Under the pieces are notes generated by a model. The model was given only the letters and a program-made list of their open reading frames with translations. It was not told the DNA's origin and ran no database searches. A stretch of 64,000 nucleotides of DNA from Isoetes taiwanensis (lineage: Eukaryota; Streptophyta; Lycopodiopsida; Isoetales; Isoetaceae), in NCBI GenBank assembly GCA_021234155.1, contig JAJEKV010000095.1, forward strand, positions 1,243,524 to 1,307,523. Reading direction: 5' to 3'. Made by a program: the position numbers and the translations under genes. Positions 23,994 through 35,694 of this stretch are shown here, one piece after another; position 1 is the first letter of the stretch, and each line of letters opens with the position of its first letter.

Positions 23994-24890
23994 TTGTTGG
24001 GCATAAAATTGGGAACCTGTGTGGACGAAAACATGTTCAGCTCAGATTCCTTTTGATAAATCTAACATAATAGAAACTAAGCCCTGTATTGCTGAGCTTT
24101 AAGAGGTTTTTGTGCATTGGACACCCTTCCTCTTCCCTTTGTCTTTTTCTTTATCCTGTATTTTCCTTTTTCCTCGTTTTCCTACATACTTTCCTTTTTC
24201 CTTTTTCCTTTTTTTTTTCGCATTTTGCTACACGCCTTATTTTTCCCTTCTCTCTTTTTTTCCTTTTTTTACCCCCTTCTCTCTTCTCTTCCCTTCCGTT
24301 TTCCCTTTCCATTTTTCCCTTCCCTTTTTTCTGACGGACTTTTTCACATCTTATTTTTCCCTTCTCTCTTTTTTTTTCCTTTTTTTACCCTCTTCTCCCT
24401 TCTCTTCCCCTCCGTTTCCCCTTTCCCTTTTTCTCTTCCCTTTTTTTCTGACGGACTTTTTCCTTTCCCTTTCATCCTTTGCCCGCCCTTCCTATTTTTC
24501 CATTTTCTTTTTTCTTTTCTTTTTCACTTCCCCTTTTCCCATGCCCTTCTTTCATTCTCTTTTTCCCATATTTTCATGTGCCTCTTTTCTTCCTTTCCCC
24601 ATCCTCTTCCTCTTTATCCTTTCCTTTTTCCGATTCTCTTTTCCCATTTCCCTCTCCCTTTTTTCTCGTGCCCATTTTCCCTTCCCTTCCCCCCTTTCCG
24701 CCTTCTTTTTCCTTCTCTTTCCATTCTTTCACCCCACTTCTTTTTCATTTTCTCTTTCCCTATGCCTCTTCCTATTCCTTTTTCTCTACCTTTTTTATGT
24801 GCACCCTTTTCTCCTACTTGTACACCCAGTTGCCCATGAAGAAGCGCAGACTTATAGCTTCCATTTGCACGGGTGCACATCGCCTCCGCA
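23994..24890. repeat. second copy of the Helitron A/LINE chimera (tandem duplication)
   Basis: Positions 23994-24814 repeat 22603-23392 (the Helitron 3' interior plus pyrimidine tract), and 24815-24890 repeat the first 76 bp of the LINE fragment, with the same junction ACTTGTACACCC. The offset is about 1391 bp. The copy stops at CGCCTCCGCA, where unrelated sequence begins. The outer Helitron terminus (CTAGTAATGG) is missing from this second copy. Confidence 0.85.
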
Positions 24891-25161
24891 TGGAAATCCC
24901 CATATATACATAGAACCTTAAAGAGAAAGCAATAATGAATGGAATAGGCTGCCACACTATTCCTGAAGCTGCCACCTTCTTATATGAATCTGATTCTCTG
25001 CCTCCAAGCAGTCTAACCAATCAACAATCTAGATAATAGCAGAAGGTTAACGAGGCTCAAACAGTCCCCTTTCCTCTTTTTCTTTTTCCTTTTTCCGTTT
25101 TCTTTTTTCCTTTTTCCTTTTTCCTTGTCCCATGCTCGTTTTCCCCTTTCCTCACCCTTTC
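24891..25161. other. spacer with short pyrimidine tract
   Basis: After 170 bp of ordinary sequence, a second short C/T-rich tract (25068-25158) resembles the Helitron bodies and is cut by the LTR that starts at 25162. No gene was seen. Confidence 0.5.
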
Positions 25162-26740
25162 TGTGACGTCCCCTACTCATATACGGTGCACTCACTGTAT
25201 ACAAACAGGAGTTCATCCCCCATACCAGCTCCATACTGATACAGGGCCCTCCATGTGTCACTGCAACCTTGATGAGTTCCAGTGGGAAGAATGAAGGGGT
25301 CATTTTACCCTGTCTCCCTTCAGGGCCTACCTAGCTGCGGAAGCGTAAATATACATGTCAGTATACAACAACATCATCACACGGCCATCTCGAAGGATGG
25401 CCCCACATATCTGCATAGACAAAGATCAGCACATCACATGGGAAGTCCTACCCAAGGCTCAGACTCAAGGGAATGACTGACGGCTTGGGTCTCCAGAGTT
25501 CATTGCAGACAGAATCATGACAATGGATTGGGCTGGCATAAGAACATGGCATTGGGTTGTCCACTCCATCCACCCCTCCTGTTCACACTTCGCAGAGTAG
25601 GCTGAAAAGTGTTGGGACCTGACTGTAGCCCGCCGGATGCGTAGCCAAAGGGGCTACTCCTGGGTTGCATCTCCCCAGTTCCGATGGGGCAGGTAGGGAT
25701 CTCTCCCTCCAGAGATCTACATGCTGACTCAAGGTGACTAGAGGGCCACTGCCCTTATTCGACTTGAACCCACTGGAGAGTGACGCGTCACTCCATGGGT
25801 GTCGAGCCCATGCCTTGTCCACACGCAGTGGCAAGCCATTAGACCTAGTCCACAATGATCCCCGGTAGACTTTACACACCAGAGGGATCGTTCAAGAGTC
25901 AGAACACGAACCTCCTTATAAGCCAGTCTGGCCCCTTCACCCACAACCAGGTGTGGCTCTTGTACACAGGCCGAATCTACAATGTGCTAGAGAGGCTAAC
26001 TAGGAGCATCAACTACTAGGCTTGGGGTCTCTACCCCCCTTCCCAATACAATGAGTTCACAGAGATACATCATCCATATACATCACAGAAGAACTAAAGA
26101 ACTAGATCTAATCTATATCATAGAGTTAGGTTCTTTAGTTAGAGGCTGGTATCTAGAGATCTAGACGACTGCTATGGACAATTTAATAGTCTAAACCTAC
26201 TGACTCAATGGCTGGAAGACGGTTTAAACTATTAAATTGACGAAATATCTGATCCATGGCTCGCTCCTCCTGTCCTGATCTTGACCATCCTGAGAAGATG
26301 AAGCTAGGAAGGGAAACTAATGAGTCAATTCACTCAGACAGAGTCTGGGAGGCAGTTTTGACTCCTGGAGCAAGCAAAACAGAGCTCTAGAACCCTATGG
26401 ACGAAAATGGCAAGTTAGGGTTTCCTCCTATCTAAATAGACAAGGGTTTAGGGGTAGGGTTTCCAATTATCCCTTTAAGCATGTGGGATAATTGGGAATG
26501 GCCCACTTGCCTTTAATGGCTAGGTGGCATAAAGTTATCCACATGGAAAGGTGTGTACCTTAATAAATGTGCACATTGGTAAATGTGCATATTAATAAAT
26601 GCACATACCTTGCAGGTTGCCCCCTAGGGTGCTCCCTGCTTTGCTATACGTCGGCATACACGTCAATCGGGGTGGCGTGTACGCGTGACGAGGCAGTATA
26701 GTATACGTCCTGGGACCGTATACTGTACTGGAACGTCACA
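25162..26740 (-). mobile_element. LTR of an LTR retrotransposon (fossil)
   Basis: The 1579-bp segment begins TGTGACGTCCCC and ends GAACGTCACA, giving the TG...CA ends and an 8-bp terminal inverted repeat typical of plant LTRs. On the minus strand the purine tract AAGGTGGGGAGAA immediately precedes it, as a polypurine tract precedes a 3' LTR. The element is therefore read on the minus strand and this is its 3' LTR. No second LTR is in the window. The family is probably Ty3-type; this is a weak call. It is an old, partial copy. Confidence 0.65.
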
Positions 26741-26900
26741 TTCTCCCCACCTTGAAATGATGCTGTCCGTAGCATCGTGGGTCTCCCCACCTTGGGATCT
26801 TCCTAACCTGCAATCAACTTGATGCATCCAAATATGGTGTTCCTCGCATATTTTTTCAAACCCCCATGAATGGCTTCCATATGCCTGCCAATTCATATTC
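26741..26900 (-). mobile_element. stub of LTR retrotransposon internal region
   Basis: About 160 bp next to the LTR holds the polypurine tract and what looks like the very end of the pol region. Beyond about 26900 no retroelement sequence is recognisable, so the element is incomplete. It inserted into or next to a pyrimidine tract of the Helitron type. Confidence 0.5.
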
Positions 26901-27990
26901 TTTGATTTGTACTAGGTGTGCTTTTGATGAGTAAATTTCTAATCCAGCTCATGAAAGGAACGGAAGATCATGGTTTCTTGCAGCTCAACCTTCTAAAGAA
27001 CATCCATAGATTGAGCTTTGGTTGGGCATTAGGGTCGCCTTCAGGATGGGTTTTTTATGGCACAGGCCATTGTTAAGACAAAATTCACAAATGTAGCTTC
27101 ACTTCATACACTAAATCATCTTTCAATTTCTGAGTAACACAGGGGAGCTTAACTCTTGAAAGCAATAGCCAACAATAGGCACAGAGAAAATGATAATTGA
27201 GAGAAGAAAAAACTATCATGCAAGAACAACTCATGGAAAACAATGTTCATATGGCTTAGACAGGAAATCCTAGTTCTAACATGCTTCATGAGCAAAAAAT
27301 GCTTATGATATCACAATTGGAGGAATAATGGAAAAAACAAAAAGCATGCTCTAAGGGTCAACAAAACATTTTCCTTACATGAAAGAACCCAGAAAAGTAG
27401 GCTGCAGGATGCTACCAAAGGAGACAAAAACTGGATGCACAACCAAGTCCAACCAGCAGCAGACTACACAGAGCCTAGAGTCTGTAAAATCAAAATCCAT
27501 TATACCCTTCGAAGGCTATGCCATCTATACCAAGGTAAGTCTTACCTCCTTTCTTGATGTCTCCTTTGGTTTTATTTCATCTTGCATGCTCCACCAATCT
27601 TTGTATTCTAATCATCTTCTGAAATGAATTACTAGATCATGCGCACTTCTTCAATGTGCAATCTCCTGGCCACCTTCTATATTTGGTTGAATCATCTGAT
27701 GTTGAGTGATTCGAACTTGGTAAGGTAGGGCCTGCATTAATAAGATGGAATAGTGACTATGATTCCAATATCTCAATAGATGTGAATGTGTAAGAGGCAC
27801 CAAATTATGGAAAGGATAGTGCAACCACCAGTGTTGCCATTTGTGTACTGTTTTTAGCACTCTTCTATTCAATACTCAACATGGTTCATTCACTATAACA
27901 ACAAACATGATTTGAATAGCTTTTTTAGATTACCAGAATGAGAATGGACCATATGCAGAATAATGTAAAGACATATTTTGCTCATAAATC
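26901..27990. other. non-coding stretch
   Basis: AT-rich sequence with short open frames only. I recognise no domain in either strand. Confidence 0.55.
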
Positions 27991-27994
27991 ATTG

Positions 27995-28210
27995 GTCCTA
28001 AGAATGATCCTTGTGTGACGTTGTAATGTGGGCTCGTGGAAATGTAGTGATAGCCTTCTGCAAAATGAGCTCATGGAAATGTAGTGATAACCTTCTGCAA
28101 CAAGACCGGCATGGCTACATGCAGTCAATATGCAAATAAATGTCAGGTCAATTGGAAAGATGCCATCAATTTGCAAGCTTTGGAAAAGCCCTTGTTTCTA
28201 TTGAAGAAGA
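27995..28210 (-). pseudogene. PPR (PLS-type) protein fragment
   Basis: The minus strand reads LQIDGIFPIDLTFICILTAC and then SHAGLVAEGYHYI, a close match to the common plant PPR repeat pattern (MQ.DG..PD..TF..LL.ACSHAGLV.EG..YF). It is about one repeat and a half, without start, repeats upstream or an E/DYW tail. The downstream part contains a 47-bp tandem duplication (GCAGAAGG.TATCACTACATTTCCA) at about 28030-28115, which breaks the repeat. Such gene scraps are typical Helitron passengers, but no Helitron border was fixed around it. Confidence 0.7.
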
Positions 28211-30760
28211 TGGTTTCGTTGAAGTCATAATAATAAAAATGTGGTATCTTGAAAAAAATTTCCCCAACTATTTTTTTTCTTGCTTGAAAATCTTGAGAAT
28301 AGAAGGAATCCAACCTTGGCAAACTCAATCATATACGTGTTGGTAAAAAGGCGCGCCTTGCCATGAACAAAAACCACCAAGCAAGGGATCACAAAAAATA
28401 ATTTCTTAGGGAGAACTCATACCTCTACCTAGGGGGCAAAATACAACTAAGAATCCTTAAGGATAAATAATAATGAAATATCTGCCAATCTGGACTCATA
28501 TCTCCACCTAGTATACACACCAGAGACAATGGAAAAAAACCCAAAACTAAAAGTATGTATAGATACTTTATTTTTTTCTTCTTTGGCGGCAATGTAGGCT
28601 AAGAGAGGCATCATTACATTGAGAGGTTTTTAATGTGTAACAGCTGGAGCCTGGACCTATCGGCTACAGGCTCTATGACCAACGCCATCGCCATAGCGGC
28701 AGGCTTCGCAAAACACGGAGTTAGTCTCCCAAATTTCTAGTTTGCAGTATAAATTTCTAGTTGACGTGTGAATGTTCCGGAAGTTAATTCAAACAAAAAA
28801 AAGCCAAAATGGCAAATTGCATGATATAAATTTATAATACTAGGGAATATCCGGTGGAATTTTAAAAGTGACGAGGATTTTTATTATTCATACTTGATTT
28901 TATATTTTTAGTATGTTAAATATCTTTAATTCTAATTATACGCTAGGTTGACTTAAAAAAGAAGACCTAGAAAATATAACCTAAACTAAATGAAAACCCT
29001 AAAAAAAATATAACCTAACCTGCTGTTGAACGTGAGAAGAGGAACGGCGGGATTCATCAGGATTCAGGAACCGGCCAGGAAAGGGAGGGAGATCAGTCAG
29101 CTAGAGGAGGATTCTGTAGGGAGGAGAGGAGGAGGCTAGGAGGGCACCCCCGATATAGAGAGGCAAGAAGTCGCAAAGCAGAGCAGCAGGCTGCAGGGGT
29201 CGCCCCTCCAAATCAAGTTAGAGAGTTTGCTAAGTACATTTTTTTAACTAGTTCTAGCAATGGCAGCATCAACATTAGCAGAATTCGTATCATCAGCCTG
29301 CTGGAGTACTAGGGTTTCATTCATAAGGAAGATTTTTAGTTTACTTCATCTTGGAGCTCTTTTAGCGGCAATCCTTTGATATCTTTCTCAAGAATCGTTG
29401 GGCTTCTTCCTACTCATTAAGAAGATCATAAGGTGATAGCGGCCGGAGCTAATCTATGGTACGGAGCTTTTTTGTTCTTCTTAGAATACATCAGCAGATA
29501 GATGAGAGGATCCGGCGATGTTTCTGCTAGCTGCTAAGATGTTATATTGATAGGCTCCAGAAGATGGATGGCCTTAAGTCAAGCTTCGTACAGATCATCA
29601 CCAAGGTTGGGGGCTGCGTACATGCATGCGGCTGTACGGTGGATTTCTTATTTGCAGCAAATATGTTGAGTCTTGTTTTCATCGGGATTAGACAGGGAGC
29701 AGAGATTTCGTTTCAATAAGGCAATGTTATTTAGGTTTAATTATCCTCTGGGTATGATTTAGAATTAGAACAAGTTTTCTCCTCAGCTTCGGCGAATACA
29801 TCCAACTATAAATGGACCTCATTTTTGATGCAGCTACTTTGGGCTTGCTAAATCGATCTGCAACTTTACCTTAAGGTTATCCTTACTGATCTTGCTATTT
29901 GGTTCTTCTCTTTTATTTCCCTTTTACTGGCTCTTTTATATTGCAGAGGTATAAGAAGGAAATCCAACACCAACTTGTGAATCTACAGTTCTGGCGAATG
30001 GAAGCTCATGCTGATTGTGGCAGGTAGGACCTTCCAAGTCTAGCTTTATTTCTTATGCCATTTATTTAGCTACTGTTTATAAGCAGGGTTGCTTTGTTTG
30101 TTATGCAAGAGATCTTGGTCGGCATCGAATAATGCTTGGTAGCTTGTGGTTAGAGTGGAATGCTTCAAATGCCATTGTCTATCAATAGGAGCAGATACAT
30201 CTAAAGTCAGCAGGTCTGGTAAAATTTCATTGATGCCCTATTTTCTATTTTGCTACTTCAGCGCTAAGCCAGACCCTTGTTTTTTGACACACTATTTTTT
30301 CTCTTTTCTACTCTTCCAACTAAGGCAACAGGCAAACACCGCCTGCATCAAGGGTAATTCAAAGCTAGGAACATGCGTGGAAGGTAATTTTTGGGTCTCC
30401 ACGTTGAATACAGATGTAATCTGCAGGGCCTTGTCGCATGACCACAGGGAACTAGAGGTGATCCAACTAGAGGTGATCTATTTAAGTTGGATTAATATGT
30501 GATCCATTTAAGCTGTATTAATATATGTTTGATGTTTAAGTACTTAAATACAAATGCAAGGTCATTACTTTCTTCCTATGCTGGATGTTTGCTATTTGAT
30601 CTAAATTTACATTGTACATATTTATTTTTGAAAATAGATTTGTCGTTGTTTTGTTTATATGAGTTTTGGAATGGTTGGGGTTCAAATCCCCTTGCTCCCT
30701 GATTTGTGTTGCTATTGAGGAGCAGTTGAGGAAAGCAAATATAGTGACATAGCTGGAATA
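28211..30760. other. long stretch without recognisable genes
   Basis: It contains an A/G-rich patch (29030-29180) and ordinary AT-rich sequence. No open frame longer than about 120 codons and no family motif was found. Confidence 0.5.
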
Positions 30761-30764
30761 CGTA

Positions 30765-31432
30765 CTACAATATATAAAAGAAACCATTCACAAACATACT
30801 GCAATATATAAAAGAAACCATTCACAGTCTTTAATAGTTTTAGTTCACGAAACATGAAATGCTTCAAACAACAAAATGTTGTTAGCTATCATTACTAAAC
30901 ATGAATTGCTTCAAACAACAAACCATTGTTGGTTATCATACTGGTTTATTAATGATAACCATGAAGCTAATACATAACAAAACCATACACATTTAGGACA
31001 AACAATTACTATTAATAATTAAAACTTGCATCTAATACATTGTGAACCATGTGCATTTACCATGACATTTAGCCATGATAATAACTACAACAATCAACCA
31101 CATTGTAAAATCACATAAATAGAGAACTATATTAAACCACATCCACAGCCATCATGTTATACCACATGCACAAGCCATACCCTTAAAATACTATAATATA
31201 CCACATCAACTTACCAACATGTAATACCACTTTGACAAACTTTACAAAGAAACTAATTTGCAATTACCATGTTATAATAACGTCATAACAAACCTTACAA
31301 GAGAACCCGTTAGCTTAGTCACATATAGTTTTTAATGATATCAACCCACAAACATGCATTGGTTTTCTAGATAGTTTTCTGGTCATAACCATGGGAAAAA
31401 ACATGCAGTGTTATAATTTTGGGTGCCTTGTG
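30765..31432 (-). mobile_element. one end of a CACTA-like transposon (CACAAGGCACCC family)
   Basis: The segment ends on the plus strand with TTTTGGGTGCCTTGTG, the reverse complement of the terminal CACAAGGCACCCAAAA seen at 40222. The 600 bp inside are rich in AACCAT/AACCAC words, as in the subterminal zones of the full element at 40222-45759. The other end was not found. It is inserted within the methyltransferase-like gene fragment that continues at 31433. Confidence 0.6.
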
Positions 31433-31690
31433 TTTGGCCTGCTCATCACTCACAAAGCAGTTAGCATTATCATATTCCTCGTCTGTCAGCATGGATATCA
31501 TAATGAAGATCACATGTGCCATCTTCCGTTCGCAGCTCATTATCCTTAACATCATATATTAGGCATCCCTCCCTAATAACTTTGAGGCACTCCAGATCAT
31601 GAGCAGCAGATAGTGTGATTATGTTGTAGTCCTTCTGGTTCATGCCCATATATCTCTTCTCCCACCCCTGCTGTCCAACACAAAGAGTGA
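31433..31690 (-). pseudogene. fragment paralogous to the methyltransferase-like gene at 56-57 kb
   Basis: In one minus-strand frame it reads DLECLKVIREGCLIYDVKDN, against DLECLKVVREGSLLFETKDN in the gene at 56108-57578. In the next frame it reads VIFIMISMLTDEEYDNA, against IIFIMISLVPDDDYEVA. The two pieces are adjacent and in the same order as in the gene but in different frames. Only about 85 codons remain. It ends at the CACTA-like terminus on the left. This shows the gene family has several copies and has been scattered. Confidence 0.65.
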
Positions 31691-31714
31691 TATGTTTCTA
31701 AGGCAAGTAGTTGA

Positions 31715-31896
31715 TGCTGGTCAAGATCCACAGTTTTAGGTGTGTGCGTGTAGGCAATAGATGTGTGTGTGTTTGTATTGTCTACAAGTTTCCAAGTAAA
31801 GCCCAACAATGTTCGACACCACTATTACTGCACACTTTTCTCATTGCGGCCAAAAGATTTATAGGCTCCCAACTTATGCCTTGGCACCTTTACTAG
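31715..31896 (+). mobile_element. Helitron A-like 3' end, plus strand (locus A)
   Basis: It ends CAACTTATGCC..TTGGCACCTTTACTAG then T, similar to the intact 3' end at 34791 but with a broken hairpin. The same 230 bp, including flank beyond CTAG, occurs at 39650-39900 (locus B), so both copies descend from a duplicated locus. Confidence 0.5.
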
Positions 31897-31975
31897 TGAA
31901 ATTAGAAGATCATGTTTTAAATTGTTAAAATCTGAACTTTGGCAGCAAAAATAATAATAATAATAATAATAATAA

Positions 31976-33066
31976 CTAGTAATAGTGCCCAGTGTTGTTG
32001 GGCATAATTTGGGAGCCTGTGTGGACGGAAACCTATTCAGCCTAGACTTCTTTTCGTAAATCATATAATAGAAACCAAGCCCAGTGTTGCTGAGCTATAA
32101 AAGGTTTTTATGCATTTAATACCCTTTTCTTTTCCTTTGCTTTTCACTCTATCCTTTCCCTTTTTCCTCCTTATCCTACATACTTCCCTTTTTTCCTTTT
32201 CTTTTTTTTTTTATTTTTTATTTTTCTCACACGTTATCTTTTTCCCTTCTCCTCTTTTTCTTTTTTTTTAGCCCCCTTCTCCCTCCCCCCCTTTCCTTTT
32301 CCCTTCCCCTTTTTTTCTTTCCCATTCCCTTTCCCTTTTCCTTCCCATTTCCCTTTTTCTGATAGGCTTTTTCTCTTCCTTTTTCATCTTTTTCTCGCCC
32401 TTCCCATTTTTCCCTTTCCTTTTTCCCTTTCTTTTCATTTTTTCTTTCCCTTTTCCATGCCCTTTTTTCTTCTCTCTTCCCCACATTTTTGCGTGGCCCG
32501 TTTCTTCCTTTCCCCACCATCTTCCTTCTTATCCTGTGCTCTTTATCCCGTCTCTTTTTGCCATTTTCCTCTCCCCTTTTCCTCGTGCTTTTTTTCCCTT
32601 CCCTTTTTCCAGCTTCCCTTTTCTCTCTTCCATCTCCCTTTTTCTTTTTTCCTTTCCCTTTACCTTTTCTCATGTGCTTTGTTCGTTCCCTTCTTTCCAC
32701 CCTTTTCCCTTACCTTTTTTCTCCTCTTCCCACCCTTGCCTTCTTCCACTTTTTCTGTTGCCCTTTTTCCCTTCCCTTTCTCCCTCTCTATTTTTATTTA
32801 TTTATTCATTTTTCCTTCCCTTTTTCCCTTTCTTTGTCATTTTCATCTTCCCCTTTTTCCCATGCCCTTTTTCCCTTCCCTTTCCCTTTTACTCGTGCCT
32901 TTCCTCCCCTTTCCTTTTCCTTTCCTCTTAAGAGATCAAATCATGACTAATCACGATAGTGGAAAGTTGTGCTATAAATCTCGGCCTTCAATTTCAATCA
33001 GATGATCTCGGCCATTTAAATTAAGGCTTGATCCATTCAATACGGTATAACATTTATAACATAAGA
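31976..33066 (-). mobile_element. non-autonomous Helitron, 1091 bp, complete
   Basis: Read on the minus strand, it starts with TCTTATGTTATAAATG after host A and ends with the hairpin GCCCAACAACACTGGGC-type word, then TACTAG and host T. Between these lies a purine-only tract of about 820 bp (32110-32930, pyrimidine on the plus strand). It carries no gene. Locus B at about 39900-39925 is the same site without this insert, which confirms both borders. The relative at 35695-37688 shares both ends. Confidence 0.85.
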
Positions 33067-33840
33067 TAAAAAAAAAATTTAACACCGTATTAACTCCTAG
33101 TTGGACACAAAAAGTGGAGGAGGAGTGGCTTTTATTTTTACCCTGCTTGCTGAGCCTAACAGAACAATAGCAGCTAGGGGAGGGTGCCCTTCTTTCACCC
33201 ACTCCCCTTCAATGGCCCACTTTTTGTCCCTTAATAGCCCCGTTTGCCCCTTAATAGCCCACCTTTGCCCTTTAATAGCCCACCTTAAGAACTATTAAAA
33301 CTTGAGCTAAATGCATGGTCTATTGATGGGCACTTATGGTCCAATGAAGGTCAATTGTGAGTTTTGGTAGTCCATTGAAGGGCATTTGGGGGTCCATTGA
33401 AGGGAATTTTGGTAGTCCATTGAAGGGCATTTGAAGGATGCCACTCTTACCACCTAACACAATGGTCTTTGCAAAACCACACATGTTAGCTCAAATGCAA
33501 ATACATGCTTCACTAAGTACAAATGTCAAAATAACTTCTTTTAACTTATTCATTTGTACAAGCCACACCAGCGTCCCTTTCGACGACCTATGTGTGCCGT
33601 CGAAAAAGCCTTTTTTTAAGTCTTTAAAGGCTAATGTTTTAATGAAAAGGTGCCTTTTTAACCTTTTCACTTTGGCCCTTTTTTAGCCCTTTTACAAAAA
33701 GGCTATTGCCTTTTTAACCTTTTCACTTTAGCCCCTCTTTTAGCCCTTTAAACCAACGTAAAAGATCTAAACAAAAGGCACAAAAAGATACCTTTTGCCT
33801 TTTTCCCTTTAGCTAGTATCTTTTTGATAGCTAATTCGTA
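33067..33840. other. locus A right part, shared with locus B
   Basis: Positions 33080-33410 match 39910-40018 plus 46940-47225, including AGTTGGACACAAAAAGTGG and CCCTGCTTGCTGAGCCTA. Inside are short tandem words (CCCTTAATAGCCC, three to four times) and repeats of GTCCATTGAAGGGCATTT. From 33600 to 33800 the sequence is rich in CCTTTT and AAAGGC words. No gene was seen. Confidence 0.7.
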
Positions 33841-33990
33841 ATGACAGAAGAACGGGAAATAAGGCTTTCATCTGCGAGAAATAATTACAAGGAAAAACAT
33901 GCAAGAGAGACACCTCAAGACTGCGAAGCTCGATTGAGAAAACGAAAAGAGTATTACAAGAAAAAAAAGCTGCAACAGCGCTACTAGAGA
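33841..33990 (+). pseudogene. Helitron replication protein, N-terminal scrap
   Basis: An open frame from the ATG at 33841 reads REIRLSSARNNYKEKHARET and DCEARLRKRKEYYKKKK. This matches the basic, Arg/Lys-rich start of plant Helitron proteins, which precedes the helitron-like N domain. The frame ends at about 33985, immediately before a helicase C-terminal frame. Everything between the two (Rep domain and most of the helicase) is absent. Confidence 0.55.
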
Positions 33991-33991
33991 A

Positions 33992-34480
33992 ATGCCATCA
34001 TTGCAGAAGGCGAAGATGCTACTCCCAATTGAGTTCATCAACCATTTGACCCTTTTTGGCATGCCACTGCATAAGTTGCACATCAAGGATGGTGCCGTCA
34101 TCATTCTACTCAGGAACATGAACCCGAAGGCCAGTCTCTGCAATGGCATCGGCCTCCATGTAATCAAAGCACACCCAAGGATCATAGATGTAGAGATAAT
34201 CACAGGCACCTACAAAGGAACACGAGTTCGTATACCAAGGATAACCCTAGAGCCATCAGATAGTGACCTCCTCCCCTTCAAGCAAAGGCAGTTCCCCGTG
34301 CAACTGGCATTCCGGATAACCATAAACAAGTCACAAGGCCAGTCCATGACCTCCTTTGGCATCTACCTACCAACGCCAGTTTTTGCCCATGGCCAGCTCT
34401 ATGTTGTATTCTCAAGGTGCACCACACAACAGGGAGGAAGGTATACATCTAAGATACCTCAAGACAAGGAATATTGCTAA
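33992..34480 (+). pseudogene. Helitron PIF1-type helicase, C-terminal fragment
   Basis: The frame contains LPIEFINHLTLFGMPLHKL, GAVIILLRNMNPKASLCNG, RIPRITLEPSD, RRQFPV-like KQRQFPVQLAF, INKSQGQSM and HGQLYVVFSRC, the order and spacing of motifs V-VI of Helitron helicases. About 160 residues are present, against well over 1,000 in a full RepHel protein. The helicase ATP-binding motifs and the Rep HUH domain are missing. The element ends 311 bp downstream at 34791. Confidence 0.85.
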
Positions 34481-34791
34481 AAAAACAATAGGAAGTTCAC
34501 TCCAAATGTAGTCTACAAAGAGATCTTACAGGATGAAATTGCTCCTTAACTCACCATATACTCACCAAAGAGCATACAGGATCTCTTAGGAGTAATGTTG
34601 TACTGTCTTTTCAATATGTCAACAATAAAAATTCAACTCTAGACTTACAGGATTTCCAACTAATTTCTAGCAACATTTCACATTGTAACTATCTTGTATT
34701 ATAATAAAAGGTTACTGTGCACTTTCTTCACTGCAGTCAAAACATATAAAAATATCCAACTTATGCCCAGCAATGCTGGGCACCTCACTAG
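34481..34791 (+). mobile_element. Helitron A 3' terminus, plus strand
   Basis: A hairpin GCCCAGCAATGCTGGGC at about 34764-34780 is followed by ACCTCACTAG and host T. This is the family A 3' end in plus orientation and closes the element holding the helicase fragment. The 5' end of this element was not identified. Confidence 0.8.
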
Positions 34792-34795
34792 TTTA

Positions 34796-35694
34796 TTAGT
34801 ATTGTTGTCAGGTGGTAATATATGTGTACGCTTCCGCTATATAGGATTCCCATAGAAGACATGGAACGAATGACACATCCGTGTCCTTCACCCGGACACT
34901 TGGGCATCACAAGTGGTCCGAGTCAAACGGAGGGCCTTTCCGTGGTGATGGAGTCGCCATCGGAGGGAAATTTCCCCTATTTATATATTGGGAGCATCGT
35001 ATGGACTCGGGAGCATCACATCACGTACGTACATGAACATTACAACTATGAACACTACAACTATTTTGCAGCAACAATACTAAATCACAGGCATTGCAAT
35101 CTTACATTAGAAATTGTCATTTATTATCATTTTATGACATAATCCATGAGACCTTTTGTTGCCATTGGAGTAGGTTAAATATAGGTTCTTATTTCCAGCT
35201 TTTGTCGCCATATTGGAGTAGGTTAAATGTAGTTCTTATTTACAGCAAGAATGCATGTCTATCTCCAGCATAATTGATGAATTACTACATTAAAGTTGGA
35301 TGATAAATCTTGGGTGTCTCGGAAGCTAAGGTTCTAAGATTATACAAGGCACCTTTTCTAACAGGAGTAAATAGGCATCTAAAGTCATTACATCAAATAA
35401 TCGCATCTCATCAAATGACAATGGGGATTTAACACCTATAAATTAAATGGCAATGGCAATAACACCAACAAATTAGAAAGATCATGTTAATTGACATGGA
35501 TTATTGAGAGAGAGATTGTAATTGTATTTGACATCGAAAGTGGGGCTTGAGACATTATAGCAAAACAGTGACATGGTATATGCAGCACATGTCATGTTGA
35601 AGATGATCAATCTTGGCAATGCTTAAAATTGTAAATATAACATTTAGCTCATTAATGTTTGGTGTAATGTTTGGTGTTTGGACAATATATGGAA
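34796..35694. other. non-coding stretch
   Basis: No gene seen. It contains a short near-repeat (TTGGAGTAGGTTAAATATAG-like words at 35160-35240) and otherwise AT-rich sequence. Confidence 0.5.

Noticed and set aside
25583-25944. Open frames of 98 and 68 codons inside the LTR
   Set aside because: LTRs rarely encode proteins and no motif is visible.
28833-28850. ATACTAGGGAATATCC as a Helitron 3' end on the minus strand
   Set aside because: CTAG plus T is present, but the hairpin is weak and not shared with families A or B.
34822-35142. 106-codon plus-strand frame
   Set aside because: No recognised motif and it ends in low-complexity Tyr/His/Asn repeats; treated as chance.
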